From assembly GCA_004802705.1 (NCBI GenBank), contig SGPL01000033.1, positions 12,750-76,749 on the forward strand: 64,000 bases of DNA, written 5' to 3'. Made by a program: the position numbers and the translations under genes. The notes beneath the pieces were generated by a model, which had not been told where the DNA came from, ran no database searches, and saw only the letters and a program-made list of their open reading frames with translations. The first letter of the stretch is position 1. Each line of letters opens with the position of its first letter. Source of the DNA: Bondarzewia mesenterica. Lineage: Eukaryota; Basidiomycota; Agaricomycetes; Russulales; Bondarzewiaceae. This document shows, in pieces, positions 23,378-36,599 of the stretch.

Positions 23378-26300
23378 ATGAACTATATCTGGGGAGCAGT
23401 CAACGCTATCAGTGCCCCTTATCAATACTACAAGGAACTTCCGCCTCTTAACCCTTCCACTCTCACTGGTGCTATTGATGTCATAGTCATTCGCAGAGCA
23501 ACCCCCGAAGGAGAGTATGAGCTTGCATGCTCACCTTTTCACGTCAGATTTGGGAAATGGCAGGTGCTGAGGCCTGCAGAGAAGAAGGTGCGTGCGCCTT
23601 TTTGTATTGAGTTCTATGGTCTCGAGGACAAGATAGCTGCTCTGATCTCGACTACGAGGGTTTTCGGTTTGGAGTGAGTCTCCACTAGTCGGGATGCGAC
23701 GCTCGTCAATGCGGTTGTCAATCTTCTCGTGCTTCATTGTCGTCATGCAGGTGGTCTTGACTTCACCAACCACATGCTTGGGACGTGAGGAACGTCTGTA
23801 AATTTCCATGCACAATGACGTAGACCGTTCAAACGATTACGCGTGATATCTGCTGCCATATCTTTCGATGTTGATATTTTTTTTGATTAATCAATCCTCT
23901 AATTCACATCATTTGTTTCACAGGTTAACGTCTCTGTCAACGGCAAGCCCATCCCATTCAAAATGAAGATTGGTGATGCCGGTGAGGCATTCTTCATCTT
24001 TGAGACAGAGGGTGATGTTCCGGACGACCTCATCACCAGTCCATTACTCGAAGCTACCAAGCCAGGCGAATCGGATGCAGTCGTCGAGACAGTTGGGCGA
24101 TTCGGTGCCAAGGGGACCGAAGAACCATCGAAGCACCCGGGGGAAGAGAGGGAAGAGGAGGTGCAGGAGCCAGACTTTCTCGATCTGAACGCCTCGGACA
24201 CGCCAGAGTTGACCACTCCACCAGCAGAATCGTCATCGACGATGAAATCGCCGCCGCGACCTTCGGGTTTGTCACTCTCGAAACCTGTACCGGAAAATTC
24301 CGACTCGTCAGAAGCATCACAGACCTCTAATATTCTCGGCCGCACGGCTGGCCTTGGTAAGGCGGTCGTACATGCGGTCGTAGAGACGGCGAAGGAGAAG
24401 AGCGCGGAGCTTCAAGACGGTGCTCTCGCTACGCGCAATATAGCAGCGAACATGATCAACCATCAGGCTGAGCAGAGTGATGCGCATGTGAGCTCACCCG
24501 ATGACCAGGGTGACGAGGCGCTACCTCCGATCAAACCCGAGGACCTTCAGTCCCCCGAGGTCATGAATAACGGAGGTAAATGAATTGCTTTTCGTGCATG
24601 TATTCTAATTTTATGTCTGTCTTGGATTAGATGTTATGATCGACATGGCTGGCTATCATTCGCAACGACGGCCTCCAGAACAACCTCGTCGCCACGAAGG
24701 GCAGCCTTCTGCGATTCCCTTCCCTCTGTCCTCATCCCCGGACCGACACACTCCCGAGACACGAATACAGCCGCCTTCACTGAGAACCAGCACAAGCCCG
24801 AATCAGCCTATACAATTTCCCACTATCCGCTCGCCCTCCGCACCCCCCATCGAGACACCACAACACCACGCACACCACGCGTCGACCCTCGACTCCTCCT
24901 CATCACCGCTGCCAGACGAGTACATGTGGGAATGGGGCGCATTCCCGCAAAGATCGCCCATGCGCACGACGTTTCCGAAGACGACGAGGTCCAAGATAGC
25001 GGCCAAAGCTGTGGGCGCGGCTGGCGATATCGCTGAGATGTCGGGCGAGTCGGATTTGGAAGAGGAAGAGGAAGGGCATGCGGAATTTCAGAGAAGTAAG
25101 AGTTTGCCACCGGCTTTGGATGGGGAGATAGACGTTCAAGTTGAGGGTCCTAGTGAGGGAGAGGAAGAACCGCGGTCGGATATGGAGAAGAGCGACGAGG
25201 AACCAATTTCGGATGCGGATGCAGAGCCGGATGCAGGAAAGAGGAGGATGGGTGCGACTGATGCAGAGCAGAGACAGATACAAAATGCGGATCGGACATC
25301 ATGGGCGAAGTGGTGGAGGCGGAGTGCAAAAGGAAGAACACAGAGCATGGATATGAGGTCGGAGGAGGGCCAGAACGCAAGCGTGGAGAGGAAGATGAGT
25401 GCGAAGGGCGAACGGCCGGTCTTGAAGGCTCATAGCTCAGTGCCGCTTCAAGCGGTAGGTTTCTTTTTTCAACGCTTTAAGGACGCCCCTGCTCAGTCTT
25501 CTCCCAGGGAAAGCACAACGGCAGTTCATCGACTGTGATTCCCGATCCAGATCCAAGCGCGCGAGACCCTTCTATCGTCTCAGCTCCTGCCTCCCTGCCT
25601 GGCGAAGATACTCCATTACGCACGCACGTGCCCGCACCTGTAGAGGAAGCAAAGGATATCGCGAACATCAGATTTGCGAAGACGTTGCGGTTGACATCAG
25701 ATCAGCTGGTGAGTGGCGACATTGTGCACTTCGCCCTGTCCCGAACGTTGAGCACAGCTGAAGCAGTACTGTTTGTCGGATTCTTAGAAAACTCTGGATC
25801 TGCACCTTGGAGCAAACACTATCACTTTCTCACTTTCAGCGTCGGGCGTGGCTGCATGCACCGCACGCATTTTTGTCTGGGAGTCAACGGATCATATCGT
25901 CGTTTCTGACATTGACGGGACGATTACAAAGTATAATTTTTTTTCACAAAGATCTATGACATTATCTGACTTAGTATTTCTGGGGCAGGTCAGACGCCCT
26001 TGGCCATGTGTTTACTATGATCGGGCGAGATTGGACGCATCTTGGTGTGGCCAAGCTTTACACTGACATATGCCGGAACGGCTACAAGATCATGTATCTC
26101 ACGTCTCGCGCGATTGGACAGGCGGACTCGACACGGTATTACCTGCAAGGGATCAAGCAGAATGATTACCAGTTGCCAGAGGGACCTGTCATCATGAGCC
26201 CTGACCGACTTATGGCTTCGCTACACCGGTACGTATGGTCTCGTTTGTTCTCAGTGCTTCAATCACTCATTTTGTTGTGACAATCGCAGGGAAGTCATCA

Positions 26301-27255
26301 TGCGGAAACCCGAAGTGTTCAAGATGGCCTGTTTGCGAGATATCCAACGCTTATTTGGCCCCATGGTGCCGAATCCGTTCTATGCTGGGTTCGGAAACCG
26401 AATCACGGACGCGTTATCGTATCGAAGTGTCAATATTCCCAGTTCTCGGATCTTTACTATCGATTCAAATGGCGAGGTCAAGATGGAACTTCTGGAGCTT
26501 GCAGGGTACAAGTCGCCGTAAGTCCATAAGTCCATCATCAGGTCTACGGCTCAACAAGTCATTGATTCGGTTTCGTTGTTCTCAGTTCTGTACAGAGTTA
26601 TATCCACATGACAGACCTTGTCGATCAGATGTTCCCGCCCATCCAGCACAAATGGGAGAGCGAGTTTACGGACAACACTTATTGGAAGGCTCCCATGGCC
26701 GAGTACCCCCTTCCTGACCTCGCACCCCCATCGCCTGCACTGAGTGCCAGGTCCGACACTTCGAACCAGAGCGCGCTCGCACGCCTGCGAAACTTCAGTC
26801 TACGAAGCTCTAGCGGCAAGCGACTGGCTTCTCTGCCGCCGCCTGCCACAGACCCGCGGCGCGGGCGGAATATGGTCGACGGTCGGGAACCGCGTCTGCG
26901 CCAAATGTCAAGTTTAGAGCGGCTGAGCAGCACGCTGTCAGGCCTAGCGCCGCGGAGGAGTGTGAGCCCGGAGTCGTCGTCAGGCACGTACTTAGACTCT
27001 GAGGAAGACGCGGAGGATGGTGAGAAGACGAGCTCGGGGAGGCGGAGGCGTGCAAGGACGCGAAGCGTGGAGAGCATGCCGGGGTCCTTGCCTGGCTCGA
27101 AATCATCCTCGGAACAGGATGAAGATGAGTTGGAATTCGGCGCGGAGGGCAGTGAGGATGAGGGATATGAGGCCGACGAGGCAGAGGTCGCGGAGCAGGA
27201 GTTTGACGAGGACTTGTTGGCGACCGGTGAGATGGAGAGCGTGCCGTTCCTGTAG
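23378..27255 (+). CDS. PAH1: Lipin, Mg2+-dependent phosphatidate phosphatase
   Basis: Converts phosphatidate to diacylglycerol at ER/nuclear membranes, controlling storage lipid and phospholipid synthesis. The N-LIP domain starts at the ATG at 23378 ([20 protein letters not shown]) and continues after a 335-nt intron with [28 protein letters not shown] disordered middle has acidic stretches and the motif YMWEWGAFP. The C-LIP/HAD domain has the catalytic DxDxT in [11 protein letters not shown], then [61 protein letters not shown] and [13 protein letters not shown]. The last 200 residues are Ser/Arg-rich then acidic. Introns inside DGTITK|SDALG and other sites splice in frame. It is divergent from the hydrolase. 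Confidence 0.95.
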
Positions 27256-27775
27256 AATATATTGCGTGTTGTACAACTAGATTTTTAATGGACTGTTACA
27301 CTTGTAAGAAACTGGTGCGGCTGTTAATGAACTTGGCTGCGCGGGGCAGTTGGGTACGTGGCTCGGTACTACGATGCATGTTAGGTGGATCATGACGATC
27401 CGACGCATTGGCATCAAGATGCAACAGCACGGATTGTTGGAACTTGTTGAATTTAATTGCGTGCTAGACTACATGAAACTCCCTTGCTCTCAGCTGAGTA
27501 CGCTGCCTTCTGCGCCATATCTTACGGTAAATTTGTTCTTTTCAGAATGCGAATCGTCCAGTGGTTACTTCAGAGAAATTGTGAATCCGATCCCAAGGTT
27601 AAGTTCGTCAAGGACAAAGTTCCGTAGATGTGAAAACGACAAAGCAACGAAAGCCATAAGCAGAGAGCATAATCGAAAGCACAGAGCACCAAAGACCGTA
27701 GAAAGGTAGAAAAATCTTCATATTCAGATGGCAGGATGACAGGACCATAGCATCGTGATCAACAACAGCGTGAGG
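27256..27775. other. Intergenic, convergent 3' regions
   Basis: About 520 bp between the lipin stop and the inferred stop of the minus-strand membrane protein. No supported coding or RNA gene. Confidence 0.45.
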
Positions 27776-30700
27776 TCATTCGACAGAAGCACTGCGACGA
27801 TAGGGGGAAGTAAGAGCGAGTAGTGGAGATTTATAGAGATATGTACTAGGAGAATCAGTAGGAGAAAGTATTTACTAATAAAAAGCGAAGAAGATAACGT
27901 CCGCCAAAGCCGTGACAGCAGCATGCGGGTACATACCAGATGGTTCCCCGTTCATCATTCAACGAAATGTGTACGTGTACGTAGTCTGATAGCTCTGTGA
28001 CGGCGGGCGCACCACCACGTCCGGAAGCACCTCCTCCGATCGAAGGACTTCCCGTTCCTTCGTCGTGTCCGACCTCCCAAGCTTGAGGGAGCGCAACTTC
28101 CTGTGCCGCGTCACGCGCGGCGCGACATTCTCAGAGTCGCCCGCATCCTCGCGCTCGCGCTCCCTTTGCTTTTGCTTTGCCTTAGCGATGGTCAGTGGAC
28201 GCGTTCCGGCGCTTGAGGTGCTGACGTCGTTTTTTCAGGTCGCGGTTCCGCAGGAGGGAAAGCGGCCGCAGCCCCCCCGCCGGGGGGAGGGCGGACCAGA
28301 TGCTTTGGGCGTCTTCGGCTGGATTTTGTCTGCTTTGGGTACGAGTGGACGCACGGCTCGCGCGGACCATTCGATGAGCCCGCCGGAGGGTGTCGCTGAC
28401 TTCAAGGTGCTGGGGGATGCGCTTTCGTCTTTCAGGGCGGCGTTGGCGTTATCAGATTTGATGTACGTGATACTTGAGAGACGGCCCTGCGAGGTAGCGT
28501 TGTTCCTGCGGTGGTCCGGGGGCGTGCTCTCAGCGAGAGGGCCAGAGTCCGCGTCAAAGTCAAAAAGGGTGACCTCTGAGTTGGCAGAAGGAAGGGGCTG
28601 CATGGGATGTTCCAGAGCAGCAATCAGGGTTGCGAGCGATGAGCGAGCGGTGTCGACTTCCATAAGGGGATCCTCAGGTTTGTCAAAAGGCGAGAGAGGC
28701 CTAAGGGTAAGACTGGACGGAAATCGAACAACAGATGGCCCGCCCGTGTCCTGAGCGGGCTGCGAGTACTTCGATTCAGGCTTTACCTCGGTATTGGAGG
28801 CAAAATCGCTTCCTAAAACCGTCCAGCTACGATCGTCAACGGAACTGGCCTTGGCATCATACTCCCGAACCTTAGTCTCCAATGCGGCGTTGGCCTCTGT
28901 CCCACAGATGGACAAGGAGTGCATTCCGTCCTTGCCGGGTGAGAGGCTGAAAGAAAGAGATGTGATAAGTACAGCATATATCCAGCAACCGAGATTAAAT
29001 CTCACCTCGACAGGCTGCAGTGGCTTGTCTTGTGCGCAGAGGTCTTCCCGGCCCGAGGCGCGCGCCGGTTGATGGGGGTGGAATGGACTTCGGGAGACGA
29101 AAATTCAGCCGACATCGTAAACCCGCCGGAGTCAGGTGTACCCCCATCTGGTCCCTTCAAGATAGAGGGCCTCGCCTTTTTCCTGGATTTTCTTTCCTTG
29201 CTGAGCGTGCCAGGCGGCGACCTGATAGGCGTATCGTCATTCACGTGCATATCATTGCCGATTTTGAGACCCGGCACAAGGATAGGGAGCAGGCCCGCGG
29301 AGAGAGCGTCAATATCATTCATATCGTCGTTGACAGCGCCAAAGTCGAAGCCGGAAGAGTACGACTTCCTGTGCGTAAGATTATTCACAAGCTTGATTGA
29401 CGGCGGCGTGGGCGGCAATGGCGAAGAGGGAGGCGGGCTGATGGGTGAACGCGGGTCGCTGATAGAGGAGGTGGAGCGTGCCCGCATGTGCGTAGACTGC
29501 ATTAATTCTCGGGCAGACGATACGCCGAGGGCAACGCCCGTTGTCACGTCAGTCGCGAGTCCGCTGGTGAACACACCTTTCTCAGGAGACGGCGGCAGCA
29601 CCACCGTGGTCGCAACCGCAGAATAGTGCCTTTGAGCAATCATAATTTTGGTAGTTAAAGCAAGAGAGGCATCCGTATTGGAAAAATACGAAGAAGTTCG
29701 CGACTGATTCCTGGTGCGACCGAATTCGGAACTGTTAACAGAGTACGGGGTCATAATAACCGTGGGCGGAGGGCTGTTATCTTCCTGAATAGGGAGAGGT
29801 GGCGTAACAGGTTCAACGTCATTACCTTCAGGCGGAAGAACGGACAGCTTGGGGGCAGGCGCGAGCATAGCGATAGCGCGCCCGACACGGGACTTGCCGT
29901 CGACTGCATCGCCCTTTGCGACCCAAACATCAGTGCTGCGGCGACCATCGATGACAGTCGTGCTGGCGCTGCGCTTGTACTCCCTCGAGACAGGTGGAAG
30001 AGTGCTTTGGGAGGATGGTGAGCGGCCGTGCATGTCGAAGAGACCAGTCGGGATCAGAATAGGCGAGCGCAGGAGGATGTTGAGAGCGAGAATGGGGGAT
30101 GAGATCGTGACACTAATGACCAGCAGGATTGGCATGACTGGACTTGAGCCTGAGGAAAGGGAGACTGAGAAAAAGTAAGGCAGAACAAGTGCCTATCAAA
30201 TAGAAATTAGTAGAAGAACGGTAAGGTGATAAAGTGACATACGTAGGGGACCCAGATACCGGCCAGCCAACCAATAATACGAGTAACAGATACATCGATG
30301 TCATTTGAGGGAGCGGCGGCAAGGGCGGCAATGCCCTTCTCCGAGTCCGGAGAAGGGGAGTATCCATATCCTCCCAATACTTGCGCGCTGGACATCGCGG
30401 GAGTTTCTGGACGGTCTGCAGGCAAAAGTTCGGCGTTGAGATCTTGCGTAGATGCCACCGCAGCCATCATGTGCGGGTCGCGGATCGTGGTGGGGAACGA
30501 CCATGCAGACATCGTAGGACGACTGCCCTCACTCGACGACAGCCAAGAGCTCTGCGAGTCCATGCGCATGCGCCTGAAGGGATCATGGTCGGCGCCCAAA
30601 GCAGAATATGTTTGCACCTTGGTCTTGTAAGCGGACGGAACAGGAGGAACAGGCGGAATATAATCCTGAGCTTGCGCGTGAATGTCATGACTCGAAGGGT

Positions 30701-31585
30701 TGAACCAGTAAGATGATTTGGCCGGAATGGAAGGATTCGACGCCGCCGCAGGGTTTTGCCGTTGCGTGTGGTGGGTGGAGAAGGAGAACGCTGAGATCGA
30801 CTCGTGCTGAGAGCTTGCACGAGAAGTAATCCACGAACTGCCGTCGCGGAGTGCATCGACATCTTCAGTCCCGAAAGACGGCCGCGGCTTGTCCTCAACT
30901 TCTCTGACAGGAGGCCAAGGATCCGAGGCTTCGTTCAAGGCATTGAGGTTACGCTTGATGATGACCAGCGTAACCACCAGGGAGACGAACGCAGCCGTGC
31001 TGAGGACGACAATTAGGGTTGAGTAGGCAAGATAGCCGACAAAAAATGTGTTGACACCTGCACCGGCCAGGACGCCGGCGAGAGTAGTCGACGTGATGGC
31101 AAGCAAGGCCACGGGCGCCCAAAGGACCCACTGGTTGGCGCCGAAGGATACGGAGCGGCCCATACGTACATGGAGGAGTGTCATTGACGACACGACGAGG
31201 AGGCAGGTCTGCCTGAGAGTGAGGGCGAACCAAAGGCGTGCGGACGAGCCTGGGTCCGATGCAGACTGTAGACCCCACGCGCCACCTAATGTCTCGGAAA
31301 TAGCTTCCCAAACGAAGATAGCGAGTGCCAGAACATCACAAAGTGCAAGCCATACATGACTCTTGTCGGCTGCCGACATCGGACGGAAGTTTGGGAGGCC
31401 AAACTCGGACTATAAAAAAAAATCAATCTCCTGATACCGGGAAAAGCAGTGAATGAACGCACAGGACGAACACGTTTGCTCCAAGGGTGAGGAGGTAAGA
31501 TAGGAATTATGATACGAAGAATTACAAAAGAAGAACAAATAAGAGAGAAAACTGCGAGTGCGAGTGTCGGGATGAGGGGAATCAT
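27776..31585 (-). CDS. Orphan multi-pass membrane protein with long disordered C-terminal tail
   Basis: I do not recognise a named family. The start at 31585 (MIPLIPTLALAVFSLICSSF) opens a membrane helix. After an intron near 31,410-31,463 come SEFGLPNFRPMSAADKSH and about five more helices (WLALCDVLALAIFVWEAI, LWFALTLRQTCLLVVSSM, WVLWAPVALLAITSTTLAG, FFVGYLAYSTLIVVLSTAAF, FVSLVVTLVIIKR). A last pair follows near 30,250 and 30,100 (IIGWLAGIWVPY, MPILLVISVTISSPILALNI), with a 250-residue loop between. The rest (29,000 to 27,800) is Ser/Pro-rich and disordered, with a coiled AKAKQKQRERERED stretch. Around 28,190-28,270, next to C7 and G6 homopolymers, the frame breaks. The end at 27776 assumes a final exon reading YLYKSPLLALTSPYRRSASV and is tentative. 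Confidence 0.65.
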
Positions 31586-32844
31586 GTTGGATAGAATCGT
31601 TGCTATTCTTGAAGAGAGCGTGTTATGTGTAGAGGCGTGAGTGCGTAAGGCCTTCGTTAGAGCGACGAACGGAAACAAGTCGAAACTGTTGTCAGAAAAG
31701 TTCAGTGAACGGTCGTGAACGCATAAAACACGAACGGAATTTGGCCGACGTTGAAAACCAACACCGACCAAATAAAAAGTGGACCCACTGTCCCAAATAA
31801 CGCTCGATCTTCCCCCTTCTTCCCCTCGCTCTTCACATCACGTGCGAACAGCAAGATGAAACGAAGGATGGTCGCCGAGATAGCCCCAGGGATATACAAG
31901 ACTTTCGCTCCATGCGCGTAGCTTTATTTGTTGTTCACGACTATACGAGTGGCATGCCGACAACGCTGCCAGTTACGCCCACTGACACAGGCGCTCAGCC
32001 ACGTAGGTTCGAGTGTGGACGGGAAGAAGCCATATACAGTTGCCATACACAGTTTCAAGACAGGTATATGCTGAGTTATCTTCATGACATGAACAGGCTC
32101 GCAGCAGTGGAAGGCAAAAGGCAGATGAGAGACAGCGCGGCGAGAAACAAGTGAGTTTGCATTAACCTCGGTGCAAGCCGGGGAATCGGATCAAACACAC
32201 CGCCGCTGTCTTCAACGTTCAAAACTTCAACCTCCGAAATACATGTAAGCTTCACGGATCTGTTACTTGTAGCATTGTCATTTTCCTCGAGCGCAGAATC
32301 GAACAGGTGCCATTTCCACTTGTTCTTGAAAACTGTGTCCCCGGATCATTTATTTATTGCTCATTTTTCAATGTCCATGAGATCGTGTTATACTGAAGGT
32401 CGGAGTTGAATCCTGTGTAACAGCACATAATATAGATCATAGAGGAAGAAGAATTGGCTTTAAGAAATGGATTCAGAACATATATACGTCTCTAGATGAG
32501 TAGACAGTTCGGGTGGAGGGACCCGCTCTGCTTTGGCAAGAACGAGCCCGCCGGGGTATCGTCGGCCTCCTCATACAAGGTACTATAGGATACGCAGGGG
32601 GCCTGCCTCCTCGGGTGTCAGATTGTTAAGCTAAACACAGCTTATGGAATGCTCCAGGTACCTGGACCTGTCGCCCCAGGCCCTTTTGTCGACCATGTCT
32701 CTCCATGCTTTCACATACCTTCCAGCTTCGGAATTCAGGAGCTGCGGAGAGTTTGGAGTTAAAGCACACTGAATTGCTGAACGTCGATGCGTATGTGTCC
32801 ATTCCAAATCTGAGAGTGCTCTGCAGCGGCGCATATCAATTAAG
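31586..32844. other. Intergenic
   Basis: About 1.26 kb holding the promoter of the membrane protein gene and the 3' flank of the Hsp20-like gene. Short frames on both strands show no family resemblance. Confidence 0.45.
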
Positions 32845-33941
32845 TCAAAACAAACCGGTGTAACCTATCCTGCGCATGTCGAGGACAAGAACCCCATTAA
32901 TGGCATCAATCTGTGCCCGCATCGAAGCCATATTGACCGTACGAGGTGAAAAGGCCAGGTTCCACTCAAAGCGACCTACCAATGAAACACATAAGAATTA
33001 GCACGGTGCGTATGATATGTACGTTTTGTTGCCCTTTGTCTCATTAGAAAATCAACGACGAGAAAACTTACAGTCTCGCTCAAGTTCCCATGCGTCGGCG
33101 ACGATACGAACTCGATCACCCTTCAGAACGGAGATCGTGATCATCTCCGGCGAGAACTGTCGCCCACCGGGACGTGGGAGAGAGATGGACACAGTGTGCG
33201 AAGTCTCGGTCGTATGGTGTTGTGGGTCAGGAACGGATGAGGGCGAAGCTGTGCGTCGTGCGCGAGCTAAGGGGGATTCAGGACAAGTGGGGGCAGCCGA
33301 AGGCGTGGAAGTTACGACATTGAATGTCGTTGCTGGGGGAGGATTGATCGAGACAGAGGGTTGTGTCCACAGGCCGAGGGCGAAGACAGATGGCCGGCCC
33401 CCGGAAATTGCGCCTGACCGGGGCCGCGTGCTGAACAGCCTGTTTCCGGGACACGGATCGGGAGGTGTGGAATCTGTTATTTATGCATGGAGTGAACCGA
33501 GAAAGTAGAGCGAATGGCTTTATTCTCCTGCTAAATCACTCACAGGAAAGTGCCTTGTACTTCCCCAGACTCAACACTTCGGAGGGTATATCTCTGGCCC
33601 GCAGCATATTCTCCACGGTGCTGTCATGCTTGATAAACATACTGAGGCTACGCGAACGCGAACGCTCATGCTCGGAGATGCCCAAGGCAGCTATCGACGA
33701 CGATCAGCATATGTTTGCATTTGACTAAAATAATAATAATAAACGCACTTGACCCGCTCGCCCGTCCATATGCGCGAGAGAGTGATGCAAATTGAGCTCC
33801 TGTGTTAGACACAGTGCATGGAGGCCCGTTCGCAGGCGATGCCAGTAGTGCGGACAATGCGGACGCATTACCGTCAGGCTTCCGAGGGAAGGACCCGCTC
33901 AACCGTCGAGCTTTCCTCGCTGCAAGTCGTGAAAGAGACAT
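32845..33941 (-). CDS. Hsp20/alpha-crystallin-like domain protein
   Basis: Four exons can be joined in frame: from the ATG at 33941 (MSLSRLAARKARRLSGSF), then ALGISEHERSRSRSLSMF, then TRPRSGAISGGRPSVFALGL through SHTVSISLPRPGGRQFSPEM, and finally FEWNLAFSPRTVNMASMRAQ. The stop is at 32845, giving about 310 residues. The last 90 residues (ITISVLKGDRVRIVADAW to GVLVLDMRR) have the strand pattern and final G-V-L motif of Hsp20-like chaperone domains. The N-terminal 150-200 residues are basic and Ser/Pro-rich and look disordered; the first 20 are basic enough for a weak mitochondrial presequence. The family call is a pattern judgement, not a certain match. Confidence 0.5.
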
Positions 33942-34566
33942 CTAAGTTTACAATGCAGACTCGTTAACTCGAAGAAGTGTCTCAAGGAAGCGAATCGATG
34001 AAGTTGAAATGAGAATAGGACAGTCACTTGTAAGGCTAGTCGCCCTGCAGAACTAATTGATCTTGTATTGGGAATGAGACTGGCGGTGGTTCGTCGGTCG
34101 TAGTCGGAACCGAGAATTATGAGCAGAGTGCATCACTCGAACACATCGACCAGTCTGAATGTATCTCGATCCCATCCTCCAGGCTGGTCTGCAATAGTCA
34201 TTGAGATACGTAATGGGTGTAACGGTCTGCGAAGCCAAAAGCTCTAATCACATACTGGCAAGTTGCATGCTCAAGCACGCAATGTCCGGAGGGCATCGAT
34301 ACCAGACTGCCAGACCGTTATAGGCATGGACTCTGGCCAGCGATAAAAAGTAAGGACGCGGACATATCCGCGTGGAGGAGCTACTGATTAGTCTCATGTA
34401 CACAACTATCTATCAATACCAGATCCATAGGGCTATCCATTGAATTAGATGGGTAAAATCACTCTCTTGGGTGTGTCAGCACACGCGCACTAACCCATAA
34501 ATCCCACTCACAAACTGAACAACTCCGATGAAAATCACGGTGTACGCATCCGCATTCCGTCCAGTC
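33942..34566. other. Intergenic
   Basis: Promoter of the Hsp20-like gene and the 3' flank of AFG1. A perfect short inverted repeat (cgcgga-cata-tccgcg) lies near 34,357. No gene recognised. Confidence 0.4.
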
Positions 34567-36599
34567 TTACCGGACACCTGCTGTCTCCACCCAGTCCCGA
34601 CTGCCCATCTGCACCAGGCGCGAGCAGCACCGGGCAAAGGCGAACAGCTCTTCTTCACCCGAAAACATGGAAGACGCGCCAACAACGTCGGATGACAGGC
34701 CCTGCAGAAATGCGCAGACAAGTCTCAGCAGCCGCATACTATCGAAGTGGAGGATACGCACCAGATCATCCATGACACTTCGCATGTGGTCTGACATGTC
34801 GCCCTTGGTAGACTTGTCGTCAGAGAAGATCCGATATATAGGTACTTCGGAGGAAACGAAGAGCTTCGTCTAAATCATCATCAGTTAGTCGAGAATTGGA
34901 AAGGTGGAGTACGGTAAAACAAAATGGGTCACCTTGCTCTCGTAGCATGCTACAAATAACCCAATTAGCTTGGAGAGACGCGCGAAGTGCGAAACATCTT
35001 ACCATCTATGAATGTGATAAATCTTCTTGCCTTTGAGAAACGATTTACTGTCAGCATTCTTCCATCTGAGAGAGACTCATGTCAAAATATACCTTGTCTT
35101 TCTCTCCCAATCCCATCATCGGCACATCACACAGAAACACTGTGCCGAATGCCCTTGTAATTTCTAGATAATCTGCCGCGCTCAGCGGTTTTCCGCACAG
35201 GTCTTCGAATTCGAACATCGCGATATCCGACGTGCTCTTCGGGACGCGCAGCGAGCGGCCCCAAATGGTCAGCTCGCGCCCGTGTTTCACAGTTTCGGAT
35301 GCAGTCAGGGTATCGAAGAGTTTATGCATTTCATTGTGCGTGCTCGAGTTGAGCGGGTGATGGTATACGTGCGAGAGCGCACGCGGGATGCGGCGATAGT
35401 CTGTGGGATTGAGATTTATGGACAGAATAAAGGAAGGGGAAGAATGAGATGAGACGGACCTGTGCCAGAGTCAAGGTCAGTAACGTCAAACCGCGTCTTG
35501 AGGAGTTCAATGGCTGGTATGAAGCTAGAACGTTGGATTCCGTTCTTATACAACTCATCCGGGTGCCGGCTGATTTGAAATGAGAGACGCTGTCAAAGGA
35601 TTCGAAGGTCAACTTACTTCGACGTGATGACGAAAATGACACCGTAGTCCAGCAGGTTCTCAAGCAATCGACGCAGAATCATAGCGTCCGCAATATCTGT
35701 CACCTGGGCAATACGTGAAATTCGTAAACTCATGCTGAACCGATGAACTCGCTCACCGTACCTGAAATTCGTCAAAACACAAGACGCTAGCTTCTTCCGC
35801 GAGCTCTCTCGCGACAGGAATGATGGAATCACCCCCCTCATAGCCCATGCGTCTCTTTGCGGCATGCAATCGCTTGTGCACATCAATCATGAATGCATGA
35901 AAATGTACGCGCCGCTTTCGGGTGACGTTCGGTGGTAGAGTTCGGAAGAAAAGATCCATGAGCATTGTTTTGCCAGTACCAACATCGCCATAAAGGTATA
36001 AGCCAAGCGGGGCATTGGAAGTATGGGAAGTAGGTTCTGCGGGCCTAGAGAATAGGCGGGACAACTGCGGAACAATATAAGAATAAATCTCACGCGAGAG
36101 TAAATTTGCATACAATGGATGATGATGGATGAGTGGAAGGCAAAGGTGGTGGGGTATAGGTCACGAGTGCGTCGTGTAGGTCCTGCAGTTTCTGGATAAT
36201 GCGTGTCTGATAGTCGTCTGGGTGAAGCGTGCCTGAGTCTATGAGCGCCTGGTATTGTTGCATCGGCGTAGACGACCCTGCGATAAAATATCGTTGAAGA
36301 AGTGAAAATGCGAGCCGAAATGATATGTACATACCTTCGCCAGCCTGCGAGGGTGGAGATGAGGTTCCATGTAGATGGGGCTTTCCATGCAATATCGACG
36401 CTTCTATATCACTGTTGGATGACGATGACGCGGCTGCCAATGATGAGTTGTATGCGCGTCCTCGGGAGCCGGGTATGGGAGAAAGGGGCCTTGAAGGTGA
36501 TGGCGATGGCGAACGAAGACGAGCTGGGTGTCGAATTGAGAGCAGACGACGCTGAGCATGTCGACTGATATACGGGCGCATCGCAGTTGTTGGGTTCAT
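34567..36599 (-). CDS. AFG1: AFG1/LACE1-type mitochondrial AAA ATPase
   Basis: An inner-membrane-associated ATPase that helps turn over misfolded or unassembled respiratory-chain subunits. The start at 36599 gives an Arg/Ser-rich presequence ([20 protein letters not shown]), typical of matrix targeting. The family body has [20 protein letters not shown], the Walker A in [37 protein letters not shown], the Walker B in [20 protein letters not shown] and the [19 protein letters not shown] signature. It closes with [17 protein letters not shown] and RFITFIDACYESKTKLFVS; stop at 34567. About eight introns of 45-60 nt. It lies head-to-head with UreF, 140 bp apart. Confidence 0.93.

Noticed and set aside
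28065..28754. 229-codon plus-strand open frame
   Set aside because: It is antisense to the better-supported coding frames of the membrane protein tail and has shadow-like composition.
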